Shown one piece after another: positions 1 through 8,176 of a DNA stretch of 64,000 nucleotides. Numbering within the stretch: the first letter of the stretch is position 1; the number at the start of each line of letters is the position of its first letter. Source of the stretch: an uncultured Pelagibacteraceae bacterium (lineage in GTDB: Bacteria; Pseudomonadota; Alphaproteobacteria; Pelagibacterales; Pelagibacteraceae); NCBI GenBank assembly GCA_902569615.1, contig CACFUX010000001.1:16319-80318 (forward strand), written 5' to 3'. Position numbers and translations under genes: made by a program. The notes under the pieces are model-generated. The model saw nothing but the letters and a program-made list of their open reading frames with translations. It was not told where the DNA came from and searched no databases.

Positions 1-276
1 GTTTGTATTGCAAGAACTGTAGAAAAAGGAATTTCTAAGTATGGAGAGGAAAAAGGTTTGCTCTCTATTGGTTTAGGATGCCAAATTAAATATGCTAAAG
101 ATTTTGTTTACGCAGATGGTTTAAATTTAAATGATGAAAAAAGTGAATCTAAGATTGGTGTTTCTTGCAGAAAATGTGACCGTTTAGATTGCAGTCAAAG
201 GGCCTTTCCTCCTGATACTCAAAACTATGATGTTAATATAAATCAACGTGGAGTATCTATTTTTGTTAATCAATAA
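1..276 (+). CDS. C-terminal part of ScfR/RamB-type transcriptional regulator (5' truncated)
   Basis: The frame is open from base 1, so only about the last 91 residues are visible; the TTG at 58 used in the ORF track is probably internal. The tail carries CRKCDRLDCSQRAFPP, the signature of the DUF2083 domain that ends XRE-type short-chain fatty acyl regulators (helix-turn-helix, then an IrrE/ImmA-like domain, then DUF2083). Known family members control acetate/propionate and glyoxylate-shunt genes. The helix-turn-helix part lies outside the window, so the target genes cannot be inferred. It ends one base before the stop of the convergent neighbour. Confidence 0.72.
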   Translation, partial: VCIARTVEKGISKYGEEKGLLSIGLGCQIKYAKDFVYADGLNLNDEKSESKIGVSCRKCDRLDCSQRAFPPDTQNYDVNINQRGVSIFVNQ

Positions 277-1422
277 TTACTGATTATCTTTACTTGATCT
301 TTCTTTTTCTAATAATTGTGTAAGTGAGTCCACCATCATGTCAGATGCTTTAAATATTTCAGCAGGCTTATATTCATTTGAAATATTTTTTTCTGGATTT
401 GATTTATCTTCAATAATAATTCCTTTATCTGGAGAATTGTCTTTAATGTAAATTAGAATTAACCATTCATCTTCTGGTGCCTCGTCCCATTTAATATAAA
501 CCTCTCCATTTTCAAATCTTTTATCAATACATCTAAAAATAGACATATGTCTTGTGATATGCCTTTTGTTAAGTTGAAAAACAAGACTATTTGCACTTCT
601 GTAAAAACTTTCTAAGGCATTCTCAATTTTTTGTCTCGCTAATGTATAATTTTTTTCTTTAAGTAATAATGTTTCTCTATCATCTCCTTCCTGTACTTGA
701 ACTCCAAGAGCCTCAACCCTTTCTCTAATTTTTTGATCTCTTATTAATTGATATTTATGCTTTAGTTTATCTATTCTTTCTTGAAGACCTGAATAATCAT
801 CTCTCTTTTCTTTTAATGAAATTTTTTCTAATTTTTCTAATTCCTTAATCTCTCTAATTCTAAATTTTTCTATTTGCTGTTCAATTTTAATTTCTTGTAA
901 AAATCTTTTTTGTCTCTCAGCTTGTTCTTTTCTTAAAATTGCTTGTTCTTGTCTTAAAAATTTTTTTAAATCTCTATTTCTTTCTTTTTCTAACTTTTTT
1001 TCTTCCTTTAATTCTTTTTCTTTAAGTTTTAAAATTAAATTTTCTTGAATCTTTTTCTGCTCTTCTCTGTCTTTTTTTTCTTTCTCTTTTTTTTCAAATT
1101 CCTCAACTTTTAATCTTTGCTTTTCTTCTAATCTTAATTTTTTAAATTCTTGGATTTTATTATCTACTTTTTGGAAAAATCCCTGAATTGCTCTGTCCAA
1201 ATTAAAAATATCTATTTTAATTTTGAATTTTGGTTTTAATTTTTCCTGAAATCTAATTATATTTAGTACAAAACTCTTTTTAGGTTTTTTGCTGTAATTT
1301 TTTTTCTTTAAAAATTTAGATTTTTTAACTAAATTTTTCTTCCTTATTTTTTTCTTATATTTTCTTTTTAATGGTTTTTTATTTACCTTTTTTTTGATAA
1401 TTTTTTTTTTCTTTTTTTTCAT
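277..1422 (-). CDS. Lysine-rich coiled-coil protein of unknown function
   Basis: I do not recognise a named family. About the first 60 residues are extremely basic (starts MKKKKKKIIKKK), followed by a long Lys/Glu/Arg/Gln-rich stretch (roughly residues 80-240) with the look of a continuous charged coiled coil. A better-folded C-terminal part of about 110 residues contains YIKWDEAPEDEWLILIYI and other hydrophobic strands. There is no signal peptide or membrane segment, so a cytoplasmic location is inferred. The basic tail could bind nucleic acid or acidic surfaces, but this is speculation. The AT-rich base composition itself inflates Lys content, so low complexity alone is weak evidence. It lies just downstream of the cfa locus on the same strand. 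Confidence 0.6.
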   Translation of the reverse strand: MKKKKKKIIKKKVNKKPLKRKYKKKIRKKNLVKKSKFLKKKNYSKKPKKSFVLNIIRFQEKLKPKFKIKIDIFNLDRAIQGFFQKVDNKIQEFKKLRLEEKQRLKVEEFEKKEKEKKDREEQKKIQENLILKLKEKELKEEKKLEKERNRDLKKFLRQEQAILRKEQAERQKRFLQEIKIEQQIEKFRIREIKELEKLEKISLKEKRDDYSGLQERIDKLKHKYQLIRDQKIRERVEALGVQVQEGDDRETLLLKEKNYTLARQKIENALESFYRSANSLVFQLNKRHITRHMSIFRCIDKRFENGEVYIKWDEAPEDEWLILIYIKDNSPDKGIIIEDKSNPEKNISNEYKPAEIFKASDMMVDSLTQLLEKERSSKDNQ

Positions 1423-1452
1423 TTAGATTGTTTATGATTTATCAATAAACAA

Positions 1453-2641
1453 TTAATAAATATAGTCTCTTGTTATCGGAGTTGCTTTAAGTTTTTTTGT
1501 TAATTGAAATTGAAATACAACCTGATCACTCCATTTAAACGCCATTTCACATCCTACTAAGTAAAATTCCCACATTCTAAAAAACTTTTCATCAAACATT
1601 TCTAAAACCTCATTTTTTTTAGACATAAACCTATCTTTCCAATTTCTTAGTGTGTGCTGGTAATGAGTTCTCAGCACTTCTAAGTCAGATATAATTAGAC
1701 CTGATTTTTCAATAGGCAATGCAACTTCACTTAAACTCGGTGTATAGCCTCCTGGAAATATATACTTTGTTATCCATGGCTGTGGTCCTCTTGGTGGATT
1801 TATAGATCCGATTGTGTGAATTAATGCTACTCCATCCTCATTTAAAAAATCAAAAACTTTATTAAAATATGTTTTATAAAATTTTCTTCCTACATGTTCA
1901 AACATTCCAACACTCACAACTCGATCAAATTTTTCATTTAACTGCCTATAATCTGAAAGTCTAAACTCAACTTGATTTTCCAAATTCATTTCTTTAGCTT
2001 TTTGCTTTGAATATTCCAATTGGTTTTCGGATAGAGTAATTCCAACAACCTCACACTGAGTTTTTTTTGCAATATCTATAGCTAGAGTTCCCCAGCCACA
2101 TCCTATATCTAAGACTTTTTGATTAGGTTTAAGATTTAATTTTTTTATTATATGATCTATTTTATTATTTTGAGCTACTTCTAAAGTATCATCTTCATTT
2201 TTTAAAATAAGCACATGAGTATTGTCTTTTCTCATCTAAAAATAAATCATAAAACTTTTCTGATATATCATAATGATGAGCGACATTTTCTTTTGATTTT
2301 CCGATTAAATTAAAGTTTGTTATATATCTATAAACTCTTCTAAATCTCGCTAGAATATTTGTTATTCCGTTGGTTGGATCTCTGCCAACATTTTTTAATG
2401 CAATATCTAAAAATTCAGTCAATGAACCATTTTCAATTACAATTGATCCATTCATATATCCTTCTCCAAAGTATAAGTCTGGATTTATCAAAAGTTTCCA
2501 ATGTAATGATTTATCTAAAATTTTAAGTTTTATTGGTTTTTCTTTTTTTGGTTTTCCAATTATATAAGATTTGTTGTTTGCGTCTAAAAATTCAAACCCG
2601 TCATCTTTTATTAATTTTCTTAAAAAATCCAATAATTTCAT
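1453..2641 (-). pseudogene. cfa: Cyclopropane-fatty-acyl-phospholipid synthase, interrupted by one frameshift
   Basis: Two overlapping ORFs (2641-2195 and 2235-1453) are the two halves of one protein. The first ends QYSCAYFKK then stop; the second continues KNEDDTLEVAQ and carries the SAM-binding motif VLDIGCGWG. Joined they give about 395 residues, near the usual 380-400, and match the CFA family through YSCAY (active-site Cys), MFEHVG, LHTIGSI and PWITKYIFPGG. The enzyme methylenates unsaturated acyl chains of membrane phospholipids using SAM. The break is a six-A tract on the coding strand (2198-2203) where five As would keep the frame. It could be a sequencing error, a young pseudogene, or a product made by +1 frameshifting or slippage. 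No other inactivating change is seen. Confidence 0.85.
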
Positions 2642-2655
2642 TTAAGTTATTTTTT

Positions 2656-3528
2656 TTAATTTTTATAATTAAAATCTATTTTTTTAAAATCTTCAATTAA
2701 TTTTTGATGGTCTTTATTATTAAGAAGGCTTAGAGGAGGCAAGATATTGCAATAAGATTTATCTGTTTCTGCCATTAAAGAATGAATAGCAGATATTAAA
2801 TTATATCTATCAAAAATACTTCTAACTTGACAAAGTTTTTCATTTACACTTTGATTTTTATTTTGAACAAAATCATCATAAACTTTTCTTGTTAAAGTTG
2901 CAGTCATATTACATGTTGCTGTTATTATTCCATCACATCCTAATTCAAGTCCTTTGAGCAATTTATTTTCTGATCCAGGAAATATTGAAAAGTTATCAAT
3001 TTTTAAATTTTCAAATAAGTTATATGAACTATCTTTAACTCCAATTATTTGTTTAGGAAATTTTTTATTTAAATCCTCTACACAACTTACACTAAATTTA
3101 TAACCACTCAATTTTTCAAAGTTATATAAAATGATTTCTGCATCTGGAACTCTTTCAATAATTTTTGAATAAAAGTTAAACACTTCTTTATCTGTATATT
3201 TGTAATAAGCTGGAGGCATAATTAAGAATTTCTTAAAATTTAATGATACAGCAATTTTCATTAAGTTTATTGTTTCAACTAACGAATTTAAACCCGTACC
3301 AATTATAAACTTATCCTTATTCTTGTTTGTAGAAATTGAATTTAATAAATTAATTTTTTCACTAACCGGTATTAATTGTGCCTGTCCGGTACTTCCAAAA
3401 AATGCTACTCCATGGCACCCTTGGTTTATTATATTTTCAGCATGAGAAATGGTTTTTTGGATGTTTAAAGATAAATCTTCATTCAAAATTGATAATGTAG
3501 CCGCATAAATGCCTTTAATTTTGTTCAT
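2656..3528 (-). CDS. Dihydrodipicolinate synthase/N-acetylneuraminate lyase family aldolase
   Basis: This 290-residue protein has the plan of the DapA superfamily of Schiff-base aldolases. The lysine that forms the Schiff base is in IIGVKDSS (K165) and the catalytic tyrosine in LYNFE (Y135), close to their usual positions. The signature near residue 45 is GSTGQ rather than the GTTGE of true DapA, and the tyrosine motif is YNFE rather than YNxP. I therefore infer that it acts on a different 2-keto acid rather than in lysine synthesis. It is divergent from the GT9 gene and sits 14 bp upstream of the cfa locus on the same strand. The substrate is unknown. Confidence 0.8.
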   Translation of the reverse strand: MNKIKGIYAATLSILNEDLSLNIQKTISHAENIINQGCHGVAFFGSTGQAQLIPVSEKINLLNSISTNKNKDKFIIGTGLNSLVETINLMKIAVSLNFKKFLIMPPAYYKYTDKEVFNFYSKIIERVPDAEIILYNFEKLSGYKFSVSCVEDLNKKFPKQIIGVKDSSYNLFENLKIDNFSIFPGSENKLLKGLELGCDGIITATCNMTATLTRKVYDDFVQNKNQSVNEKLCQVRSIFDRYNLISAIHSLMAETDKSYCNILPPLSLLNNKDHQKLIEDFKKIDFNYKN

Positions 3529-3579
3529 AAATAAAATTTATATAAAAAAAAAATATAGTAAAGATTATAAAGTATTAAA

Positions 3580-4539
3580 ATGAAAATATTGGCAATTCAA
3601 AACCGAATGGGAATTGGAGATATGGTAATTTTTTTACCTTTTATAGAAGCGATATCAAAAAAGTTTAATACTCCAATAAGTATTTTAGTAAAAGAAAACT
3701 CTAAGGCTTTAGAATATTTAGAAGAAAATCAATATATAGAAAAAATTTTAATACTTGAAAGAAATAAAAATAGTAGCCATCATGATGGAATTTTTGGTTC
3801 ATTAAATCTTGCTAATGAATTGAAAAAATATAATTTTGAAAAAGTTTTTATTTTTAACTCATCTTTAAGATTTTATCTAATTTGTAAAGTAGCTGGTATA
3901 AAAAAAATATTTCAATATCCATTATTTCAAAAAAAAAACCAGCACTTAATTAATGCAGCTAAAAATTTTATAAAAAAAGAATTAGACATGGATGTAAAAA
4001 GTCAACCAAAAATTGACTTGAAAAATTCATTAATAGAAAGTGCAAAGGAAAAATATATGATAAAGCCAGATCAAATCAATATACTTTTAGGAATTGGAGG
4101 ATCTGGACCAACAAAAAGAATACCTGCAAAAAAATTCTTAAGCTTTATGAAAATGGCAAATAAAAATTATGATTGTAAGTATTTTTTAGCTACAGGTACT
4201 AACGAAGAAGAACAAAGTATTTTAAATGAAATTTTAAATTCTGAATTTAAACAAAAATGTATACCTTTAGATAAAATTAATATTAAAGACTCTCTTCCTA
4301 TAATTAAAAATTGTAATCTTGCTGTATGTAATGACTCAAGCTTTAGTCATTTATCTGCTGCATTAGATATTCCTACAATTGTTCTTATTTCTGATGCACC
4401 TTTGATGTATGCAAGTTATAGTCCAAATATGTATCCAATTATACCTGATGGAGAAGTTACTGTAACACACAGTACAAACGGAAAAGAAAAAATTAACCCT
4501 GAAAAAATATTTAAAAAATTTCAAGAAATTATTAATTAA
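3580..4539 (+). CDS. Glycosyltransferase family 9 (heptosyltransferase-like) protein
   Basis: The 319-residue protein shows the two-lobed GT-B pattern of family 9. The N-terminus has the glycine-rich loop RMGIGDMV (residues 9-16), and the nucleotide-sugar lobe contains LGIGGSG and the family signature CNDSSFSHLSAAL starting at residue 250. Family members add heptose or similar sugars to the lipopolysaccharide core at the inner membrane. The specific sugar cannot be deduced, and SAR11 surface glycans are poorly known. The stop shares the bases TTAA with the stop of the convergent J-protein gene, so no separate terminator fits between them. Confidence 0.82.
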   Translation: MKILAIQNRMGIGDMVIFLPFIEAISKKFNTPISILVKENSKALEYLEENQYIEKILILERNKNSSHHDGIFGSLNLANELKKYNFEKVFIFNSSLRFYLICKVAGIKKIFQYPLFQKKNQHLINAAKNFIKKELDMDVKSQPKIDLKNSLIESAKEKYMIKPDQINILLGIGGSGPTKRIPAKKFLSFMKMANKNYDCKYFLATGTNEEEQSILNEILNSEFKQKCIPLDKINIKDSLPIIKNCNLAVCNDSSFSHLSAALDIPTIVLISDAPLMYASYSPNMYPIIPDGEVTVTHSTNGKEKINPEKIFKKFQEIIN

Positions 4540-5039
4540 ACTAAATCTTTTAAAACTACATCTTTCGCTTCATTAACCATAGCTGATAATCTAGAAGTCT
4601 CTGGAGAAATATCTGGATGAATTTTTTTTTGAATTTTTGCATGAGCTTTTTGGACATCTTCTTTTGTAATTTTTTTACTTTTATCTAAATTCAATATTTT
4701 GTAAGCCTCATCAATAGATAAAGTTGATGAATTATTATAATTATTATTTTTAAACGAAAATCTTCCTGAGTTTCTTAAAGTTTGAATCAGTCTGAATAAG
4801 CCAATCAATTGATATAACGTTAAACCTTTAAGTTTAATTATTCCAAGGCTCATAAGAATTAAAGGAATAGAAAATAAAAATCTTCCTCCTAATGCAAATA
4901 ACAAGGCTAATAATACGGATGCTATAAAAATAATAAGTCGCACAGTTTTTGAAATTTTTTTTGCTGAAGCACTTGCAATTAGTCTTAGCAAAATATAACT
5001 AACGACTAAAATAATAAGTGCATAAATAAGAATATTCAT
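4536..5039 (-). CDS. Membrane-anchored J-domain protein (Tim14/Pam18-like)
   Basis: I chose the ATG at 5039 (MNILIYALII, 167 residues) over the ORF-track start at 5069, because it places the hydrophobic segment at the N-terminus and avoids overlap with the divergent peptidase gene. There are two or three membrane segments in the first about 75 residues, then a linker, then a C-terminal J domain with the DnaK-activating HPD motif (H141) followed by SPETSRLSAMVNEAKDVV. The arrangement of membrane anchor plus C-terminal J domain, and the NEAKD ending, resemble mitochondrial Tim14/Pam18 and related alphaproteobacterial proteins. The role is probably recruiting DnaK to the inner membrane; the client is unknown. 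Confidence 0.8.
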   Translation of the reverse strand: MNILIYALIILVVSYILLRLIASASAKKISKTVRLIIFIASVLLALLFALGGRFLFSIPLILMSLGIIKLKGLTLYQLIGLFRLIQTLRNSGRFSFKNNNYNNSSTLSIDEAYKILNLDKSKKITKEDVQKAHAKIQKKIHPDISPETSRLSAMVNEAKDVVLKDLV

Positions 5040-5054
5040 ATATTTAGATTTTTT

Positions 5055-7130
5055 ATGAAAATACCACAATTAGAAAAAAAACCCGAATTAAAATCTTGTC
5101 ACAATGTCAATTGGGAAGATAATTATAGCTGGGTACATCAATCAAATATTCTTGAGGTTTTAAGAGATAGTTCAAAATTGGTTCCTCAAGTTAGGAACTA
5201 TTTGGAAGAAGAAAATGCTTATACTGAATATCATCTGAAAGACACAGCGGATATTCAAAAACAGCTATTTAAAGAAATAAAAGGAAGAATTAAATTAGAT
5301 GATGAAACTCTACCTTATAAAGATACCCATTATGAATATTGGACAAAAACAACAACCAAAGGAAACTATTCTATTAAGCTAAGAAAAAAAATTGGAACAA
5401 ATGAAGTTGAAGAAATATGGGATGGAGATAAGGAAAAAGAAAAATTAAATACAGAATACTTTGGTGTTGGAGATTTAGAAGTTAGCTATAATGATAAATA
5501 TTTAGGTTACTCTCTAGATTTAAAAGGTTCAGAATACTATTCAATTTATATAAGAGATATTTCTTCAAATGAATTAATTACTGAAAAAATAGATGAAACA
5601 AGTGGAGCAATAACTTTTAGTTTAGATGATAAATATATTTTTTATTCAAAATTAGATAAGTTTCATAGGCCGAGAACAATTTATAGACATAAATTAGGAA
5701 CTCCTGTCAAAGATGATGAATTAATATTTGAAGAAAAAAGTGAAGCATTCACTGTGGGTATTGGTTTAAGCGCAGATGATAAATATTTTTTTATTACAAC
5801 ATCAGACCATAATACATCTGAACAATATTATTTTGGAGTACATGAAGAAAATCCTAAACCAAAATTAATTAAAGAGAGAAAAAGAGGAATAATTTATTCT
5901 GTAAATTCTTGGGATGGCTATTTTTACAATCACACTAATGAAAATGCGGAAGACTTTAAAATTGACAGATGTAGAAATTTGTCAGAACAAAAATGGGAAG
6001 AATATATACCAGCAAAAGATGAAGTTTTAATTGGTGGACTGTCTTTTTTAAATAATTGGATGATTAGATCTGAAATTTCTAACGCGCTAGGGAAATTATT
6101 TGTAAAAGATCTAAAAAAAAATATAGAAGAAGAATTAATTTTTACTGATGAAAAAGTTATAGTTCCTGGAATATCTTCTACTCAAAAAGACAAAAATACT
6201 GATTTAGTTTATTTATCTTATTCCTCTCCCAAAACACCAGGAAGGGTGTACTTATATAATTTGAAAACTAAAGATAAAAAATTAGTAAAAGAACAAGAAA
6301 TTCCTTCTGGTCATAATCCCGATGATTATATTGTTGAAAGATTAGAATGTCGTTCTCATGATGGAAGAATGGTTCCATTAACAATAACAAGACATAAGAA
6401 AACTAAAATTGATGGATCTGCAAATTTATTATTGTATGGATATGGTTCTTATGGAAGTTCCATGTCACCAGGTTTCTCATCAACAAGATTAAGTTTAATT
6501 GATAGAGATATAATTTGGGTAACAGCGCATATAAGAGGCGGAATGGAAAGAGGAATGAAGTGGTGGAAAGAAGGAAAACTTTTGAATAAAAAAAATACCT
6601 TCGAGGATTATATTGCTGTAGGTAAATATTTAATTGGAAAAAAATACACCTCTAAAGGTAAAATAATTGGAATGGGAGGCTCTGCTGGAGGACTGTTAAT
6701 GGGGGCTGTAGTTAATCAAGAACCTGAACTATTTTTAGGGATTATAATGGCAGTTCCATTTGTAGACTCTTTAACTACAAATTTAGATCATTCTTTGCCT
6801 TTGACGGTTGGGGAATTTGATGAATTTGGAAATGCAAAAGAAAATAAAGATCATTTTGACTATATTTTTTCTTATGCCCCTTATAATAATATAAAAAAAA
6901 TGGACTATCCTCATATTTTAATAACAACAAGTTTAAGCGATAATAGAGTTTTATTTGATGAACCAACAAAATTTACTGCAAAATTAAGAGAGTTTAAAAC
7001 TGATAACAATTTATTACTATTGAAAACTGAAATGAATGCTGGTCATGGTGGAAAATCTGGAAGAGATGGCGCTATAGAAGAAATTGCCCTAGATTATGCA
7101 TTCGCAATTAAAATATCCTCTAAAATCTAA
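5055..7130 (+). CDS. ptrB: Oligopeptidase B / prolyl oligopeptidase family serine peptidase
   Basis: The 691-residue protein has an N-terminal propeller region (about residues 70-400) and a C-terminal alpha/beta-hydrolase domain. The catalytic triad reads S543 in GMGGSAGG, D629 in SLSDNRV and H664 in NAGHGGKSG, with spacing very like E. coli oligopeptidase B. Such enzymes cut short peptides after basic residues in the cytoplasm. There is no signal peptide. It is divergent from the J-protein gene with 15 bp between the chosen starts and has no obvious operon partner; hsp20 follows with its own promoter. S9 peptidases overlap in specificity, so preference for Arg/Lys is inferred. Confidence 0.9.
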   Translation: MKIPQLEKKPELKSCHNVNWEDNYSWVHQSNILEVLRDSSKLVPQVRNYLEEENAYTEYHLKDTADIQKQLFKEIKGRIKLDDETLPYKDTHYEYWTKTTTKGNYSIKLRKKIGTNEVEEIWDGDKEKEKLNTEYFGVGDLEVSYNDKYLGYSLDLKGSEYYSIYIRDISSNELITEKIDETSGAITFSLDDKYIFYSKLDKFHRPRTIYRHKLGTPVKDDELIFEEKSEAFTVGIGLSADDKYFFITTSDHNTSEQYYFGVHEENPKPKLIKERKRGIIYSVNSWDGYFYNHTNENAEDFKIDRCRNLSEQKWEEYIPAKDEVLIGGLSFLNNWMIRSEISNALGKLFVKDLKKNIEEELIFTDEKVIVPGISSTQKDKNTDLVYLSYSSPKTPGRVYLYNLKTKDKKLVKEQEIPSGHNPDDYIVERLECRSHDGRMVPLTITRHKKTKIDGSANLLLYGYGSYGSSMSPGFSSTRLSLIDRDIIWVTAHIRGGMERGMKWWKEGKLLNKKNTFEDYIAVGKYLIGKKYTSKGKIIGMGGSAGGLLMGAVVNQEPELFLGIIMAVPFVDSLTTNLDHSLPLTVGEFDEFGNAKENKDHFDYIFSYAPYNNIKKMDYPHILITTSLSDNRVLFDEPTKFTAKLREFKTDNNLLLLKTEMNAGHGGKSGRDGAIEEIALDYAFAIKISSKI

Positions 7131-7140
7131 ATTCCCGATA

Positions 7141-7170
7141 TTGAAAATTTAAAATTAGTAACTATATAAT
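7141..7170 (+). promoter_or_regulatory. Promoter of hsp20
   Basis: A TTGAAA box (7141-7146) and a perfect TATAAT (7165-7170) are 18 bases apart. This predicts transcription starting near 7177, where the first leader hairpin begins. TTGAAA also fits the -35 element of heat-shock sigma-32 promoters, but the -10 is of the housekeeping type. Confidence 0.6.
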
Positions 7171-7173
7171 TTT

Positions 7174-7229
7174 GAAAGTCGCCTAATGGGGCTTTTATAA
7201 ATAAACTTGCTTTAACAAAGGAGGATATT
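7174..7229 (+). promoter_or_regulatory. Candidate ROSE-like RNA thermometer in the hsp20 leader
   Basis: Two hairpins fill the leader. Hairpin 1 pairs 7176-7183 with 7188-7194 around a UAAU loop, with G7181 bulged. Hairpin 2 pairs CUUGCUUU (7206-7213) with AAAGGAG (7217-7223) around an AAC loop, with G7209 bulged. It buries the Shine-Dalgarno AGGAGG (7219-7224), six bases before the ATG. A UUGCU segment facing AGGA with an unpaired G is the hallmark of ROSE thermometers, which open on warming and are typical of small heat-shock genes in alphaproteobacteria. The pairing is seen in the sequence; temperature control is inferred. Confidence 0.65.
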
Positions 7230-7676
7230 ATGACAAGTAAGGATTTATCTATATTTAACTCTCTAAGACCTTTTTCAATTGGTTTTGACGATATGTTCGA
7301 CCAATTTGAAAGTATGTTGGGCAATGGGCATATGACTATGCAGTCAAACTACCCTCCATACAACATAAGAAAAACTGGAAAGGATAACTACTCTATAGAG
7401 GTTGCTCTTGCTGGTTTTAGTAAAAGGGATGTAGAAGTTGAGTTTGAAGACAATTTATTAACTGTAAAAACAAAACAAGTTGATAAGTCTGAGGACAAAA
7501 GTGAAGATGGAGAAATTATTCACAAAGGTATTTCTCAAAGACATTTTGCTAGATCGTTTACAATTGCAGATGATGTAAAAGTAGGTGGCGCAGAACTAAA
7601 AGATGGTCTTTTGACGATAGCTTGTGAAAGAATTGTACCTGAGTATAAAAAGAAAAAACTTATTGAAATTAAATAA
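7230..7676 (+). CDS. hsp20: Hsp20 family small heat-shock protein (IbpA-like)
   Basis: The 148-residue length and organisation match small heat-shock proteins of the IbpA type: an N-terminal arm, an alpha-crystallin domain (about residues 38-135; NYSIEVALAGFSKRDVEVE, then KDGLLTIACERI), and a short C-terminal tail ending in the assembly motif KKLIEI. These oligomeric holdases bind unfolding cytoplasmic proteins without ATP. The start is fixed by a strong ribosome-binding site, AAAGGAGG, which is unusual for this gene-dense AT-rich genome and is paired in the predicted leader hairpin. A strong hairpin follows the gene, so it appears to be transcribed alone. Confidence 0.93.
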   Translation: MTSKDLSIFNSLRPFSIGFDDMFDQFESMLGNGHMTMQSNYPPYNIRKTGKDNYSIEVALAGFSKRDVEVEFEDNLLTVKTKQVDKSEDKSEDGEIIHKGISQRHFARSFTIADDVKVGGAELKDGLLTIACERIVPEYKKKKLIEIK

Positions 7677-7689
7677 GTACTAAATCTTG

Positions 7690-7712
7690 CTTGTGGGGAT
7701 AATCCCCACAAG
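7690..7712. terminator. Hairpin terminator between hsp20 and the lipoprotein gene
   Basis: A perfect 10-bp inverted repeat (CTTGTGGGGA / TCCCCACAAG) with a three-base loop lies between two convergent genes. It is the most GC-rich stem nearby. No long T run follows on either strand, so it may terminate weakly or mainly stabilise the hsp20 message. Confidence 0.6.
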
Positions 7713-7726
7713 TGCTATATAAATAA

Positions 7727-8029
7727 TTAAATACATCCACTAGAAGTAAATCCTACAATAGTCCCACTAGTATTAATTTCAAATTTTCTTTCACACGGAA
7801 TTCCATATTTTTTTGTTTTATAAACAAGAGTTTCATTTCCTAAATCATTTATAAAATCTTCTGTTGGGGCCCCTAATTCAAGTTTTAATTCGTTAACTTG
7901 TTTTCCAACAAATTGTCCAAATCTCTCATTCTCTTTTTCTGCAACTTCATCGGATTTATTTTTTATAGTCTGACAACCAGCCAAAAACAAAAAAATTGAA
8001 AATAAAAATAAAACGAATCTAATTTTCAT
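7727..8029 (-). CDS. Small OmlA/SmpA-like lipoprotein of unknown function
   Basis: I use the ATG at 8029 (MKIRFVLFLF) instead of 8074, because it gives a clean lipoprotein signal peptide ending in the lipobox LAGC (Cys about residue 19 of 100). After a short charged linker, the sequence GKQVNELKLELGAPTEDFIND and a C-terminal half with KKYGIPCERKFEINTSGTIVG resemble small outer-membrane lipoproteins of the OmlA/SmpA fold. Two cysteines in the mature part could form a disulfide. A role in the cell envelope is inferred from the signal only. It converges with hsp20 and diverges from azgA. Confidence 0.65.
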   Translation of the reverse strand: MKIRFVLFLFSIFLFLAGCQTIKNKSDEVAEKENERFGQFVGKQVNELKLELGAPTEDFINDLGNETLVYKTKKYGIPCERKFEINTSGTIVGFTSSGCI

Positions 8030-8176
8030 ACAAAAAAATATAACAATGAATTGTGTCAAAAGATTAACTTTCAAGTTGTAAATAATCTTTAATTAGTAAC
8101 AAAATCAAGCATTTTTGAATTCTTACTTAAGATTTTTTAAATAGAATCAAATATTGTACCGAAAAACGGAGGTCTA

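Noticed and set aside
1453-2641. Two separate genes as listed in the ORF track
   Set aside because: The two ORFs are consecutive halves of one CFA synthase and overlap by 41 bp in different frames at an A6 tract; a single frameshifted gene explains them better.
8030-8176. Purine riboswitch in the azgA leader
   Set aside because: I looked for the conserved three-way-junction core and did not find it. Only a clear ribosome-binding site and a weak TTGAAT/TAAATA promoter are visible.
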